Shown here: piece after piece, positions 1-11,265 of the stretch
Layout: each line of letters starts with the position of its first letter
How positions within the stretch are numbered: the first letter of the stretch is position 1
From: Sisyra terminalis
Taxonomy: Eukaryota > Arthropoda > Insecta > Neuroptera > Sisyridae
Direction: 5' to 3'
Assembly: GCA_958496175.1 (NCBI GenBank)
Contig: OY292275.1
Location: forward strand, 3,224,001 to 3,288,000
DNA length: 64,000 nt
The notes under the pieces: model-generated
Databases searched by the model: none
Seen by the model: the letters and a program-made list of their open reading frames with translations, nothing else
What the model was told of the DNA's origin: nothing
Position numbers and translations under genes: made by a program

Positions 1-600
1 TTGGCCAAAATCTCTAAAGAAATTGAAATTCCCCGCAAAAAATCTCTGAAAATTACAAATGGGCCAATTGCTTTCATTTCAATTCGTCATTTGCTTATAT
101 CGAATCTGCCTGTCTTTAAATGACTGATGTACAGGGCTAGTTAATTATGCAAGAGTAGCTTTTAAGCATTTTTGAATTTTTGTTTGGACGCTTGTGTCTG
201 TAACCAGGACACCTCCACGTGGTGACGGCGGGCAACAGAACCGTCTGGCAGAGTCCCTGGGTTAAAGGCGTACATGCCGTCATGGCAGGCACAAGCGAAA
301 AGTGTTTTACGATGCAGGGATTCGGAATCCCAGTGTCGGCGTCTGGCCAGAGTGAGAAAGCAGGCTCGCAAAGCAGGCAATTTTCTTACAATAAAAACGG
401 CTTATGGTCTACATAAACTTCGAATTTGTATTCAGCGGATCGAAAAACAAGAAAATCATGCTCGGTTTAGTTCAAAACAAATTTTATGTCACCAAAACTG
501 CCGATTTTAACAATTTTTTTCGGTTTTTTTAAAGTTTTCTCAAATTTGTAAGGGTGTACGGGTCAAACCGACCCCGGATTCGTGTTCAGGGGGTCAAAAT
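1..600. other. Unassigned 5' segment with a short GC-rich patch
   Basis: No gene is recognised here. Positions about 195-370 are clearly richer in G and C than the surroundings and open in several frames, but none of the short translations resembles a family I know. Positions about 545-610 contain a repetitive-looking phrase with GGGTCAAACCGACCCC, which is partly self-complementary and could be the edge of an interspersed repeat. I cannot assign a class. Confidence 0.3.
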
Positions 601-627
601 ACGTAGATTTATGTAGGTCCGGTCAAA

Positions 628-1157
628 AGTACAGAGCACTTTTTTTTTTGTGTGCCGGTGCTATTAGACAAATGTTATCTTACTTTTTCTCCATGAATCC
701 CACGAATTACATTCGTGGAGTAAAATTTTATTTACGAGATATGATAAAATTACCTTTAGAAGTTATACATATTATGAAAAGAGGAATGCTTTTCGTCAAA
801 CGAATGGAAGTTAATTTAATGCAGTGAGCCCCAACTTAGCATTAGAACAATCTTAGAACTGATCTTCAGCAGTGTTTGAAGGTTTGATTGGCATTACGAA
901 AAATGAAGAAGTGATAGAAAGATGACTTCTTTTATCCTTTTAAAAATCAGCATCCATGAGGCTTTTTCTTCATATTTTGAAATACAAGCAGTTTCTAAAA
1001 GTGACATTAACTATCATAATGAATGGATCACAATTCATGATCAAAGATATTGAAAATATTATAAAGTATATCAATACCTGCAATCCAAATAATGACAACG
1101 AGAACTGTGCGATTCGAAATATTTACACTGGTGAACTTTCTGAAGAATCTTCCTCTT
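628..1157 (+). pseudogene. Decayed transposon-associated protein fragment ('NYxRxxxxYLRDM' type)
   Basis: Conceptual translation in two main frames gives a recognisable run. Around 690-825 it reads NPTNYIRGVKFYLRDMIKLP followed by a segment ending VKRMEVN. After a frame change near 825 it reads VSPNLALEQS, two in-frame stops, then SSAVFEGLIGITKNEEVIER. Around 1039-1157 it ends with IKDIENIIKYINTCNP and IYTGELSEESS. From memory, this order of blocks (YxRWxxxYLRDM, a VKR segment, LALEQ, GIIGITR, and a late LY.I.TGK block) is typical of an unnamed arthropod protein family that occurs in many copies and is usually thought to be TE-linked. Here the tryptophan of the first block is lost, and stops and shifts show it is dead. 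The function of the family is not known to me. No element ends could be found around it. Confidence 0.55.
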
Positions 1158-1159
1158 GA

Positions 1160-4060
1160 TGTTTGCTATTATTATAAATTTTTTATCATCATTTCTTCTT
1201 TTTATTTTTAACTTTTTTTTTTGGGATACTACGATAAAACGATTATAAAAATGATTCCAAAGCTATTCAAAGATATCCAAGTGGAGTGTATAAAAAATGA
1301 TCCAATAAACCTCCTGGCAACATCCAGAATCATAATCTGCATCCTTTTCTGAGTTCAGAATTCGGTCCTGATATTTTCCATCCAGCGCTAGTAATAGCAA
1401 AAGTATAATATCCAAAATTGTGTACGGAATGTCAAAATTCTGAAAGTGTAATATGTGGACGTGATTAAAAACCAAAAGACAAGCTATTTTAAAATGTTCA
1501 CCTCATTTTTCTCGACAACATTGCCGGTGTGCTATAAAATAAATATGAACGTTATTCCGTCTTGAAAAGTAACATTAATAGTTGAAAACGTATGCAAGTA
1601 TTGTATTGTTTCCCGTATTGTCTACCTGGAGCTTTTGTTGCATGAATTAAGCACAAAAGCTTCAACACATTCTGTGCAATATGCAAACACAATGGCTTCG
1701 CATCATATATTCATTCATATTATATCTTCAGTGCAACACTGAATGTTGATTTTGTCTCTCTATTACACTTTAAGTAAATGCTTTTTTTTCCGCCCTGTAA
1801 AATGGATTCAGAGGGAAAAATCGTTCGTTTTAATTAGCTGGAACAAACTATTGATATAATATTTGGTTGACATTTCCATTAGAGAGATGAAAACTTTAGA
1901 TTTTTCCAAGTGCACGTTTTAATTTTCCACCGACTTATATTGCAATCAATTTGCCAAGTGGAACGTTTCAATATTCGCACATTTATTTCTCATTCATTCA
2001 CCGGAGTCTTATGAGCATCGAATACGTACAGTGTTGTGGCTGAAATCGTTGAAAAATAAAAGGGTGACTTAATCGCCCGCGGATATCCGTTCGAATATAA
2101 GCTCAACGGCATGCTGCCGCAAGGCAGCTTTAATGAAAATGTGTCGTCGTTTTTTTTTGGGAGTTTTAATTTGGTACCCACGGGAAACCATAATAAATCA
2201 TGGGAACTGATATTGTTTCGTTTGCAGATGGCACGAAAATTTGCCATTCTGGAACATTTGAAACATGTCGATTCGTCGATTGAAATTGCGGTTGGAGATG
2301 CAGAATAAACGCAACTCCGGGTTTCGATCACGTTTATGCCCTTGGGTTAATCAAGCGACAATTTTGACAATATTTGCTGTACGAAGTCGTCTGTAAAAAT
2401 AGTGTCAATCGTGTAAATAGTGTCAAGTTTTAGGTATATTAATATAAATGGATATATTTTATGAAAATGAATAAAAAATGGTAGAAAATTCGACTTGGTT
2501 GGGCATTATTTACGGTGTTGATGATGATGATGATTGCGTGCACACGTGTCGCATCGTTGGTGGTGCGTCATTTTCGAGATTGTTTCCAGGTCGCACAATG
2601 TGTAAAACTTGGCAGAAATGCGATCATTTAACCGTATTGTGGTTGATGTTGTTAACAGGTGACTGCATGACTGATGCAATAATGCCTCGGTGCATTGTTC
2701 CCTGCATATTTGACTACATTTATCATACATAGAGAGCAATGTTGAATGAATAACGCACCACAAATACCAGTGAGAAACCAAACGTCAGTCTCATCATCCC
2801 GGGAATAATGGGAAACGAGAAACATTTTCAAAATTATCCCAACGAATATGGTGGTATTATTCACGTGAGCGAATCCAGAGCCTTTTGAAAATGATTGCTA
2901 TTTGATATTATGCTTTTAACCATCCAAAAAATAAGAGAAGAAATAAAATTCAGTATCTGAGCCGTGTCGTAAAATTAAGATCATTTTAAGCTTTTCAGCA
3001 ATAATTGTAAACATTTTTCAAAGTTTTTTAACTTCTGGGAAACCAGGAAAAACCGATGTTAACGCGTGGCAGACTTACGTCGTTATAAACGTTTACTAAG
3101 TAAGGATTCTTGTCAAAAAATTTCGATAAAGAAGTTTCGCCTTTGATTTCTTATTATCAAAATTATCAAACTTTTTTCTGAATCCAAAGAAAATGTTTAC
3201 AATTCCCTGAGTTTAACTTAAGTTTCCTGATCTCTGGACAAAAATAAATCCAAAGAGAAGAAAGTCATTGAAGTCACAACCCTTTCTATTAAATAAATTT
3301 TGATGTTATATAAAAAAATATTTAAATTTTTAAGCCAACAATATAACAATAAATTACTACTTTTTATTAAATAGATTTACCATTGTAACAGAATTGGAAC
3401 CTAGTTTGAGAAGTCTTCGACTTTACGACTTTATAAACCCTTCTTCTGAGACTTGAAACCTGAATCCACTCTTACCGCTAAACACCCAGTTTTCGTAAAG
3501 ATAACAGCAAAATTTTGACAAATTTCATCCGTTTTATCATAACTAAATAGTTCCACCCCATTTTACTTAGGATAAATGAGTATAAATATTTTATTTTTCA
3601 GTAAAAGCTCCTTGAAATCAAGCTTTATTTTCCTCAATTATTTCCGTTAATAAATTCAAGTTTTAATAAAAATTATTTGGCAAAAACGAAAATTAAACCA
3701 AGCTTTTGTAACTTATGTGTGAATATTTAAACACCTTTCATTCGTTTAGTTTTAAAATCCATTCAAAACTGGCGGTTTTCTCAAAAATCCACATTTTTGG
3801 GTCAGTCTGTGATGTCAAGTAGCTTCTAAGCTTTTTCAAACGGGGATAATTTGAAAATCTGAAATTTAATGAGTTAAAATCAAGTCAAATAGTAATGAAA
3901 GATTCAAATTTAATAAGTTAAAGAAACACAGACGTTTATAATATTGTGAAAATCAAAGAAATTATCTTTCCTTTTTACCATTTTTAAAATATCTATTAAT
4001 CTTTACTAAGTAGTCAAAAAGCCTGTGAAATTTTCATATTGAACAGCAACTTAATTAACC
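1160..4060. other. Intergenic or intronic AT-rich DNA, no gene seen
   Basis: Nothing recognisable is encoded on either strand. Positions about 1990-2860 are less AT-rich and include open frames of 113 and 91 codons on the minus strand. Their translations have no family signature, and they overlap open frames on the other strand. A short GAT run lies at about 2520-2534. From about 2900 the sequence becomes uniformly AT-rich with short A and T runs. Confidence 0.5.
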
Positions 4061-4063
4061 TTG

Positions 4064-4849
4064 GCTTCGCTTTAATCTCAAAGCTTAAAATCCACCATGT
4101 GTCGAAGAAATTGAATATCAAAAGTATGGAATTATTTAAGGAAAACGGCATCTTTGAATTGTCCCACTTTTTTAGTCGGGGCAGGTTTGAGAAATCTAAA
4201 ATTAAAGCGATTTAAATTTAAGTAAATTTTGTAATAATAGAAAGAAAGATTCAACCTGTTTCTTTATCTACTTAACAAGATATAGTCTCTTGAAATATGA
4301 TAAAAGTTCCATTAATTTGCCGGATTTTCCAACACATTTTTAACATCAATATTTTTTTATTAATTAGGAAAAACCCTGTAAAATTATAATCTTTAGTTGG
4401 GACTACTTATATTCAATCTAAAATCACTTAAATTTTGCATTTTTAAAAGTTCCCCAACATCGCTTTGATCTCAAACCATAAAATCCTCCATATATAGAAG
4501 AAATTGAATATCAAAAGTATGGATTTATTTAAAAAAAAAACGGTATCTGAATTGTCCCATTTTTGTGTCGAAGTAGATTTGGGATATCTAAAGTTCTGAA
4601 AATTTTAGTAAAATTTACAATAAAAGAAAGGAAGATTCGATTTGTTTCTTTCTCTAGTTAACAAAATACAGCCTTTTGAAATATGATAAAAGTCCCATTA
4701 ATTTGCCAGATTTTTCATCACATTGATACAATATTTTGATATTAAATAGGAAAAACCCTGTTAATTTATAATCTCTTGTTGGGGCTACTTATATTCAATC
4801 TAAAATTACTGAAATTTTGAGTTTTTAAAAGTTCTCCGAAATTAAATAA
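4064..4849. repeat. Diverged tandem duplication, unit about 390 bp
   Basis: Two adjacent units, about 4064-4457 and 4458-4849, share a collinear series of phrases: CGCTTTRATCTCAAA, AAATTGAATATCAAAAGTAT, GAATTGTCCCA, GAAATATGATAAAAGT, AGGAAAAACCCTGT and CTACTTATATTCAATCTAAA. The two units differ by many substitutions and small indels, so the duplication is old. No open frame is conserved between them, and no transposon ends flank the pair. Confidence 0.8.
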
Positions 4850-7800
4850 TTGACACCACAAATGTGCATTTTGAGGAAAGTGTCATCTTTTAATGGCCAT
4901 AGACATTAAAGCAAAGGTAAATAAAGCACAAAAGTTTGTAAAAAAGCTCTTCCCATTAACTTTTATAGTACAGACAAAACCAGAAAGTTTGGAATTAATT
5001 TCTTTATCGCAAAAAAAAGATAGAAAATTGAATTTTCCATCCCAATTAGGTTAAACTTCCAACGCTTTTTTCGATAGAAAATATTAAGTTCTTCCAAGTA
5101 ATACTTCTTTACTTTTGAAAGAAATTCCTTATAAACTTTCAAACAAAAAATCATTAGTGTTTTACGTATAAAAAAGACAAAAAAGGATAATCGAATACGT
5201 TTTGAGCATTCCGAAGTGTTTGGTATTCCAAAAAAAAAACAAATTTATCGATAAAAGTTAGAAAAACATATTCCGTCTCTTAACCAACCGCATTTTGAAA
5301 AAAAAATCATTACAAGTTTGATAAGCAACAAGGAATCCGCTCTAGAAAACCTTAGTGAACCACATTTTTGAGAAAAACCGCTTTAGTAGATAATTCCGCA
5401 ACTTCTGTTAATTTCTTTCTTTTTTTATATTTTTTTTTTTTGGAATTAAAAGTTTAAATTTGTTGTTTAAATAAAATTAAAGCAAAATCAGTGAAAGTGA
5501 TTTAATTAAAAGAATTTAAGCAGCTTCCAAAAATCCGCCAATTCCCCAAATACGAAAGATTTTTAGTTTTTGAAATACATTATATTTACCTACTGAAGTA
5601 TGCATTATTTTGACATTTTGTGCTTGCAATACCTCTGCTCCTAGTCAAATCTCAAACTCCAAATTTTAGGTGCATAATACTATCATACAGTAACATAATG
5701 AGGTGCTTTTTCAGATTTTTATCTGCTCCCCCACCAGAGATATTGAGCTCAGAAAATTGCAAATTTTGAAAATTTCCAAATTTTGTTATTTTTTTATTTT
5801 AAAAAGGCTTAAAGTCTCAGCCTTCAAATTTTGTTTTTGAATACAACTAGTAGCTAATTGTTTGTAAAAAAAGTTTTAACGTGTAGACTCTTTCCCTTCC
5901 TACACAATCTTTCCGTGAAAATTGAAGTTTTTACAAATGAGAGCTAAAATTTCAGGCTGAAATTTCACCCCTTAGAATTACATTTAGGTGAAAACGTCTT
6001 GTTACAATCTTATAGTTAATATTTTCATGAACCCACTGCTTTTAGTTTCATTTTGATAGGACAAATAGGGCCTGAGATAATCAAGTTTCCGCAAACCCTT
6101 AAAAGTGCGAAAATGTCTGCGCCTAGTAAAACTAATTTGGCTACTAATATGACAGCAAAAAAAATCAGAATTAAAAAATCTGATTGACCTTTTATCGATA
6201 TTATTCAATTGAGTTCCGTTTTAATTGGTTTTCACTAGAAAATTCAAAAAGAATTAGTTGTATTGAGTGAATTATTTTTCGATAGATGAGAATAGTTACC
6301 ACATGTCAACTTTAGCGGTGGAAATAATAAATATTTCGTTTCCGAAAGATGATATTATTTCAACAATAGATTGATATCTTGATAGAATGTGATAAAACCG
6401 AAAAGTTTGGTTTCGAAACATCGTGTCGTTGATCATGAATTCAACTCATGTACAATCTATCTATTGACGATGATCTCCCAAATCCGGGCTACAAAAACTC
6501 ATCGATACTTGAACCGTATACACAGGGCTTCACAAGTGGGATTCTCGTTATTTTTCGCCGTATAGTGCGATTTTTATTTGGCAAAAATGAGTTTTCGTGC
6601 GGCTCGAGTGGCTGTTGATATTTTCCTGAAAGAAAATTTCTTTTTTAACGAGTCGCTGGTAAATTTGAACAATAAATGCTTCTTTTTTTTTTCTGTTATG
6701 ATGAAATAAAATGGAAATTGGAATTATGGAAATTTGGAATTGTTGGTTTTAGTTGGTGAATGTTATGAGGGCGGAGGAGTGTACGTGTGTGCCGGGAAAA
6801 TTCGGTTATGGTTTTCGTTGCGAATACTGTCACATTGGGTGACATCGTTGGTCGAGCGACGTTGAATAACATTGCGATAAAGTTGAATAAGAATAGAGTG
6901 AGGAAAGCATAAAAGACGGGTGGCGAGGTGGTGCGGGGGCGAGGGTTTTGGTCGGGAGCCGGGAGTTGGAACGGGAACTTTTGCCGGCGTCTGCAAGGAA
7001 TCGAAATCAGGGAAAGCGAGCAGCTGTGAGTGGCCACACCAAAGCCACACTCATCAATTCCCACAAGGGATATCTGCGATTGATCAAAATTTATACACCG
7101 CACCACCGCCAAATTGGGGGGGGGAGGTGAGCTTTTCAAAGACTCAAGAATCCATCTTCATATATTGCACGCCTCCAACATTCCCTCTTTTTTTTCTGCC
7201 GTTCTCCGTACGTTTCTTTATTTATTTAAACACCGTCAACCAAGCTTTTTTTCTGACTCATACATATAATATAAAAATTTTCCAATATTTTTTTCTCTAG
7301 AAACATATTATTTTGATAGTTTCAAGTAACAATAACGGTCCTTTTTCATACCAATAAAATTTGTCCTACAAAAAAAAAAACATTTGATTTAATGAAAAGA
7401 AAATAGAATACACCAAATTCAAACTTACCCCAACGAAAAAAACATTGTTCAATAATTGAAAATTCAAATTCATCAAATTTTTAATTGTTTGGAGCAGCGC
7501 TCCGACTCAATGAAACCGTCGAATAAAAATGATTGCAAAAACTAAACTGGAATTCCATTATTGACTTCTTTTTTTTTGGTAACAATATGAATTTCAAATT
7601 TAAATTCACATTGAAAGCAATAGTTTGAAATTCGCCGAAAATGTAATGTAATTACTAACGGAAAACTTTGGAAATTCCAAAAAAGATTTGTACATAATTG
7701 ATACAACTAGCCATTAAATTATTCCCAGAAAACTATAGAAAAAACTACGGTTATTAAAACTTACTTTATTATACACATAATTCATGTATTTAACACTAAG

Positions 7801-8100
7801 AAAATATTGGAAGTAACCTTAAATTGTGAAAGACTCAATCCGAAAGTTTCAAGATCAAAGAAAAATACATAGGAAATTAATTAAATTATTTTTTTAGGTA
7901 ATGGAAACAATTCTATAACTTTGTCACTAAAAGGAAACCCAAGAGTTAATGAGATGAACAAAAAGCTTACAAATCCAACAGAAAACAATTCTAAAATAAT
8001 TTAAAAAAATGAAAAAAACTTAATTTTTTTAATAAAATTGGTAAATTTAATTATGAAGTCAAGCTTTTCAGACTCTTCAGCCCAAAATTCAGCTTAATCC
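4850..8100. other. AT-rich DNA with a GC-raised island, no gene recognised
   Basis: Mostly AT-rich sequence. Positions about 6540-7140 are distinctly richer in G and C (for example GGTGCGGGGGCGAGGG near 6931), with overlapping open frames of 147, 126 and 95 codons on both strands. Overlapping frames on both strands with simple, G- and P-rich translations argue against a real coding exon, so I leave them out. The island could be a promoter or conserved non-coding element. Positions about 5560-6000 have a repetitive look, but I could not define ends. Confidence 0.45.
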
Positions 8101-8104
8101 ATTG

Positions 8105-9405
8105 GAAAATAGGCTCAATCTTTTATTGGACAATCTGAAGATTTAAGCTGTTATTAGTTATCCGAAGAATTAAATTTAAAGCTTATTTATGAACAGATTG
8201 GACTGAAATTTTGACAGAAGCTTCTTCAGAGCTTAATTTAGATTGTAAGCACTTGTTTTCTTAATTACAGTTTAATTATAGCAGCACTTGTTAAAAAAAA
8301 TAAGAAATTATATGTTTTACCAGGTGGCGTTTATCCTCCAGAAGATCAAGAAAAGTAAATGTTTCTATGAGCGTTACTGAGTTCTGGTGAAGATGGAGAA
8401 GCTTTTGGAAAGCTCAAAGGTCAGAAATATATATTTGCGACAAATTTTGAAGAATCGCAACGTTTTATGGTACCTGCATTGTGAAATACGGAGAACTTTA
8501 TTGCTTCCAGACCAGACAAAAGGAATTTGATTAATTTTGATGATTTTATAGTCGAAATATTAAAAAATGAACTTTTTGGGATGACAGGATTTGTAAATAG
8601 GCTCAGACTTTTATTAGATGATCCGAAGGTTTAAGCTGTTATTATTTATTCGAAGAATTAAATTTCAAGCAAATTTGGACGGATTGGGCTGAAATTTCGA
8701 CAAAAGTTTCTTCAGAGCTTAATTTAGGTAGTAAGCACTTGTTTTATTAATTAAAATATAATTATAACACTACTTGTTAAAAAAATTTAAGAAAGTATAA
8801 GTCTTACCAGGTGGCCTTCATCCTGGAGAAGATAAAGAAAAGCAAGTGTTTTTATGAATGCTACGGAGTTCCGGCAAAGATGCAGAAGCTTTTGGAAAGC
8901 TCAAAAAACAAATATATATTTGCGACAATTTTGTAGTAATGCAACGTTTTATGGTCCCTGCGTTTTATAATACGGTTAACTTTATTGCTTCTAGATCGGA
9001 CAAAAAGAAATTGATTAATTTTCATGTTTTTACAGTCGAAATGATTACAGCCTGGATTACATTAGCCACCCTGTGTACTTGTTCTATCGTACTGTGTTTG
9101 ATTCTAAAACCATATTGATGTTGATGGGATGATTTGTAAGTTACTGATGTCCTTATTAAGTCGACTTATGATTATTATCTCGAAGATTTTAGATAAGATA
9201 GAAAGTAGGTCGAGGGGACGATATGATCCGGTCCTAGTGGGGTCCTTTCCCGGTTTTGGTATCATAATAATTCTTGCTTCCTTCCAGTCCTTGGGGAAGT
9301 ATTGTAGCCGATGAAAATGGCGTTGAAAATGTGTAGTTTTCCTCGATGTCCAGTGAGGAGTAGTGATTTGAGGGTAGCTGAACTTTTTGGGATAACAGGA
9401 TGGTA
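8105..9405 (+). repeat. Tandem duplication carrying coding-like, exon-like blocks
   Basis: Unit 1 (about 8105-8596) and unit 2 (about 8597-9045, resuming at about 9383-9405) are collinear copies. Each has an AT-rich lead ending in TTTTACCAG, a plausible splice acceptor, then a short block reading LPGGVYPPEDQ in unit 1. Unit 1 has a donor-like AAAGTAAATG after it. A longer block follows in both: EAFGKLK, then FMVPA, FIASR, a K-rich link and LINF. In unit 1 this runs on to KNELFGMTG, and the matching phrase in unit 2 (ELFGITGWYNKG) appears only at 9383, after an inserted segment holding a LINE fragment. Unit 1 has an in-frame stop after FMVPAL. I do not recognise the protein. It looks like a duplicated gene fragment or pseudogene rather than random AT-rich DNA, because substitutions between units often keep the frame. 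Confidence 0.6.
9112..9381 (-). pseudogene. LINE reverse transcriptase fragment (Jockey-like)
   Basis: Minus-strand translation at about 9119-9320 contains FPKDWKEARIIMIPKPGKDP, then SYRPLDLLSILSKIFE and a RLNKDI segment. This matches the conserved start of the reverse transcriptase domain in Jockey/CR1-type non-LTR retrotransposons (WK.A.IIPI.KPGKDP...SYRPISLL..L.KI.E). A second frame continues upstream with a shift (SATILPQGLEGSKNYYDTKT is the same stretch read out of frame). Only this block survives: no endonuclease, no catalytic ADD motif and no 3' tail. It lies inside unit 2 of the local tandem duplication and is part of what interrupts it. Confidence 0.75.
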
Positions 9406-10175
9406 CAATAAAGGCTACAAAAGTGGAAAAACAAGAGTAATTGAACAAGGTCGAGGAACATTGAATTTTTATAAGTTAGTTGCAAAACTTTAAACTTATA
9501 AAGTTTAAGAATAATTCAAAAGTAATTCACTGCTTGATTTTAGGAAAAATATGTTTTCAATGGAATTTATATGGAGTTAAGAAAGAAAATGCAAGAATTT
9601 CGTGAAATTTTATCCCATGCTTCATTTTAGTTGGAAAGGATGTTCAACGATCGAAGAATTTTCTTGGGTCAAAGGATATGATAGAAACCTGGAAATTTGG
9701 TCCATAATTTGTTTGCTTATATTAGGAGAAAATGTAAACGTCATCGTAAATAAGCATATGATGTAAGTAATCTGTACGATTGAAAAATAAGTTCAATATA
9801 ATATTCTATTAAAAATTAACAACGAATTTTGATTTTATTTCACAATATTGTATCTAAAAATTGTTCAAAATCTCAAGTCGAGAAGCTATTTTTTAAGGAA
9901 TAAGTCCAGGAAAAGTAGCATAGTTTGGTCGAAAAAACCAGGGAATTTGTGATCCAGAAAAAATTTGATGTTCTATTGAGAAAAAGGGTTGTTTGTTGGA
10001 CACCACACTATAAACTAAATATAATTAAACATTAAAAGTATTTGTATTAAAGCTTTGATACTTTTTGTATTCTTCATTTTCGATTTATTTTCGCGAATAT
10101 TTAAAGAATCCGTCGTCAAAATTTGTCGCCACGAAAACTAGACTCTCCCCAAAGCTTCCCTACCTTCGGTAGTTA
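9406..10175. other. AT-rich DNA, nothing assigned
   Basis: The first 80 bases continue an open, coding-like frame (TRVIEQGRGTLNFYKLV) that may belong to the duplicated fragment upstream. The remainder shows no gene, RNA or repeat that I can support. Confidence 0.4.
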
Positions 10176-10177
10176 TA

Positions 10178-11118
10178 CTCCAAAAAAAAAAAACATTTTT
10201 ATCAAATACCAGATCCAGGTATTCCTATGGGACCTATGTTTTTGAAGTTAAAATAAACCAGCCGCAATGCAAGATTAAAGCTTCACTGATTAACCAATCT
10301 TGAGAAAATGAAATTTAAAATGATCTTAAGACCTTAATCTTCAACACAATAAAGTTTTTTTCCCCAAATAAATATGTATACATAAATTTTTTGTGCCATA
10401 ACGATGATATTGAAAATGTCAAAAAATAAGTTGAATTCATCACTAAATTTGAACAAACTAAGAAAAATTATGGAAGAAAAACTTAATTTACTCTAAAGTT
10501 AAAAGTTCAAGATTATTTTACAAGAAATTTCATCAAGAACCATCAAAAAATGAAGCTGATCTTTTACATAGCGGTTGATTACTTTTAGCCATTGATATAT
10601 TTTTGATGACTTCCATTTATTGAAAAAAATTAATTACAAAAGGCTTAATTTAAGAAAATTTGCTTCATTTACTGAAGTATGGAAGTTTTACTGAAAAAAA
10701 AAAACATTTTTTATTAAATACCAGATCCAGGTATTCTTATGGGATGAATGTTTTTATGGTTGAAATAAGCCAATCGCAATGCAAGCTTACAGCTTCACTG
10801 ATTGATTAATCTTGATTAAAAGTAATTTAAAATGATCTTAAAACCTTTATCTTTAACATAATAAAGCTTTTTTTTCCAAATATATATAGACCAATATTTT
10901 TTTGAGCCATAACGATGAAGTTGGAAACGTCAAAAAATAGGTTGGATTCGTTACTAAATTTGAGCAAACCAATAATAGTTATGGAAGAAAAACTTGATTT
11001 ACTCTAAAGTTAAAAGTTTCAAGATTATTTTACAAGAAACTTCATCAAGAACCATCAAAAAATGAAGCTGTACTTCTGCATAGCGGTTGACTACTTTTAG
11101 CCGTAGCCATATTTGTAG
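10178..11118. repeat. Diverged tandem duplication, unit about 420-510 bp
   Basis: Unit 1 (about 10178-10600) and unit 2 (about 10690-11118) share long collinear phrases: AAATACCAGATCCAGGTATT, AGCTTCACTGATT, GCCATAACGATGA, TATGGAAGAAAAACTT, TTTACTCTAAAGTTAAAAGT, CATCAAGAACCATCAAAAAA and CATAGCGGTTGA. Identity looks like about 85%. About 90 bp separate the units. I found no coding potential and no transposon termini, so this looks like an old local duplication. Confidence 0.85.
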
Positions 11119-11265
11119 TAAAATTGATTTCTTTTACTAAAGAATAATGTCTCAAGATCATTTTAAAGCAAATTTTAGAGAGATTCATCAAAAAATAAGA
11201 CTGTAATCTTGAAAGACGGAACCTTTCTTTGGTTATAGAAATGTTACAATGTTACAATACTTATA

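Noticed and set aside
1990..2331. 113-codon minus-strand frame
   Set aside because: An open frame on the opposite strand covers much of it. No family signature or splice context.
4064..4849. CRISPR-like array
   Set aside because: Only two long diverged units without spacers, and the DNA is eukaryotic.
6696..7139. 147-codon open frame on the minus strand in a GC-raised island
   Set aside because: Overlapping open frames exist on both strands. The translation is proline- and serine-rich without motifs, and there is no supporting start context or homologue I recognise.
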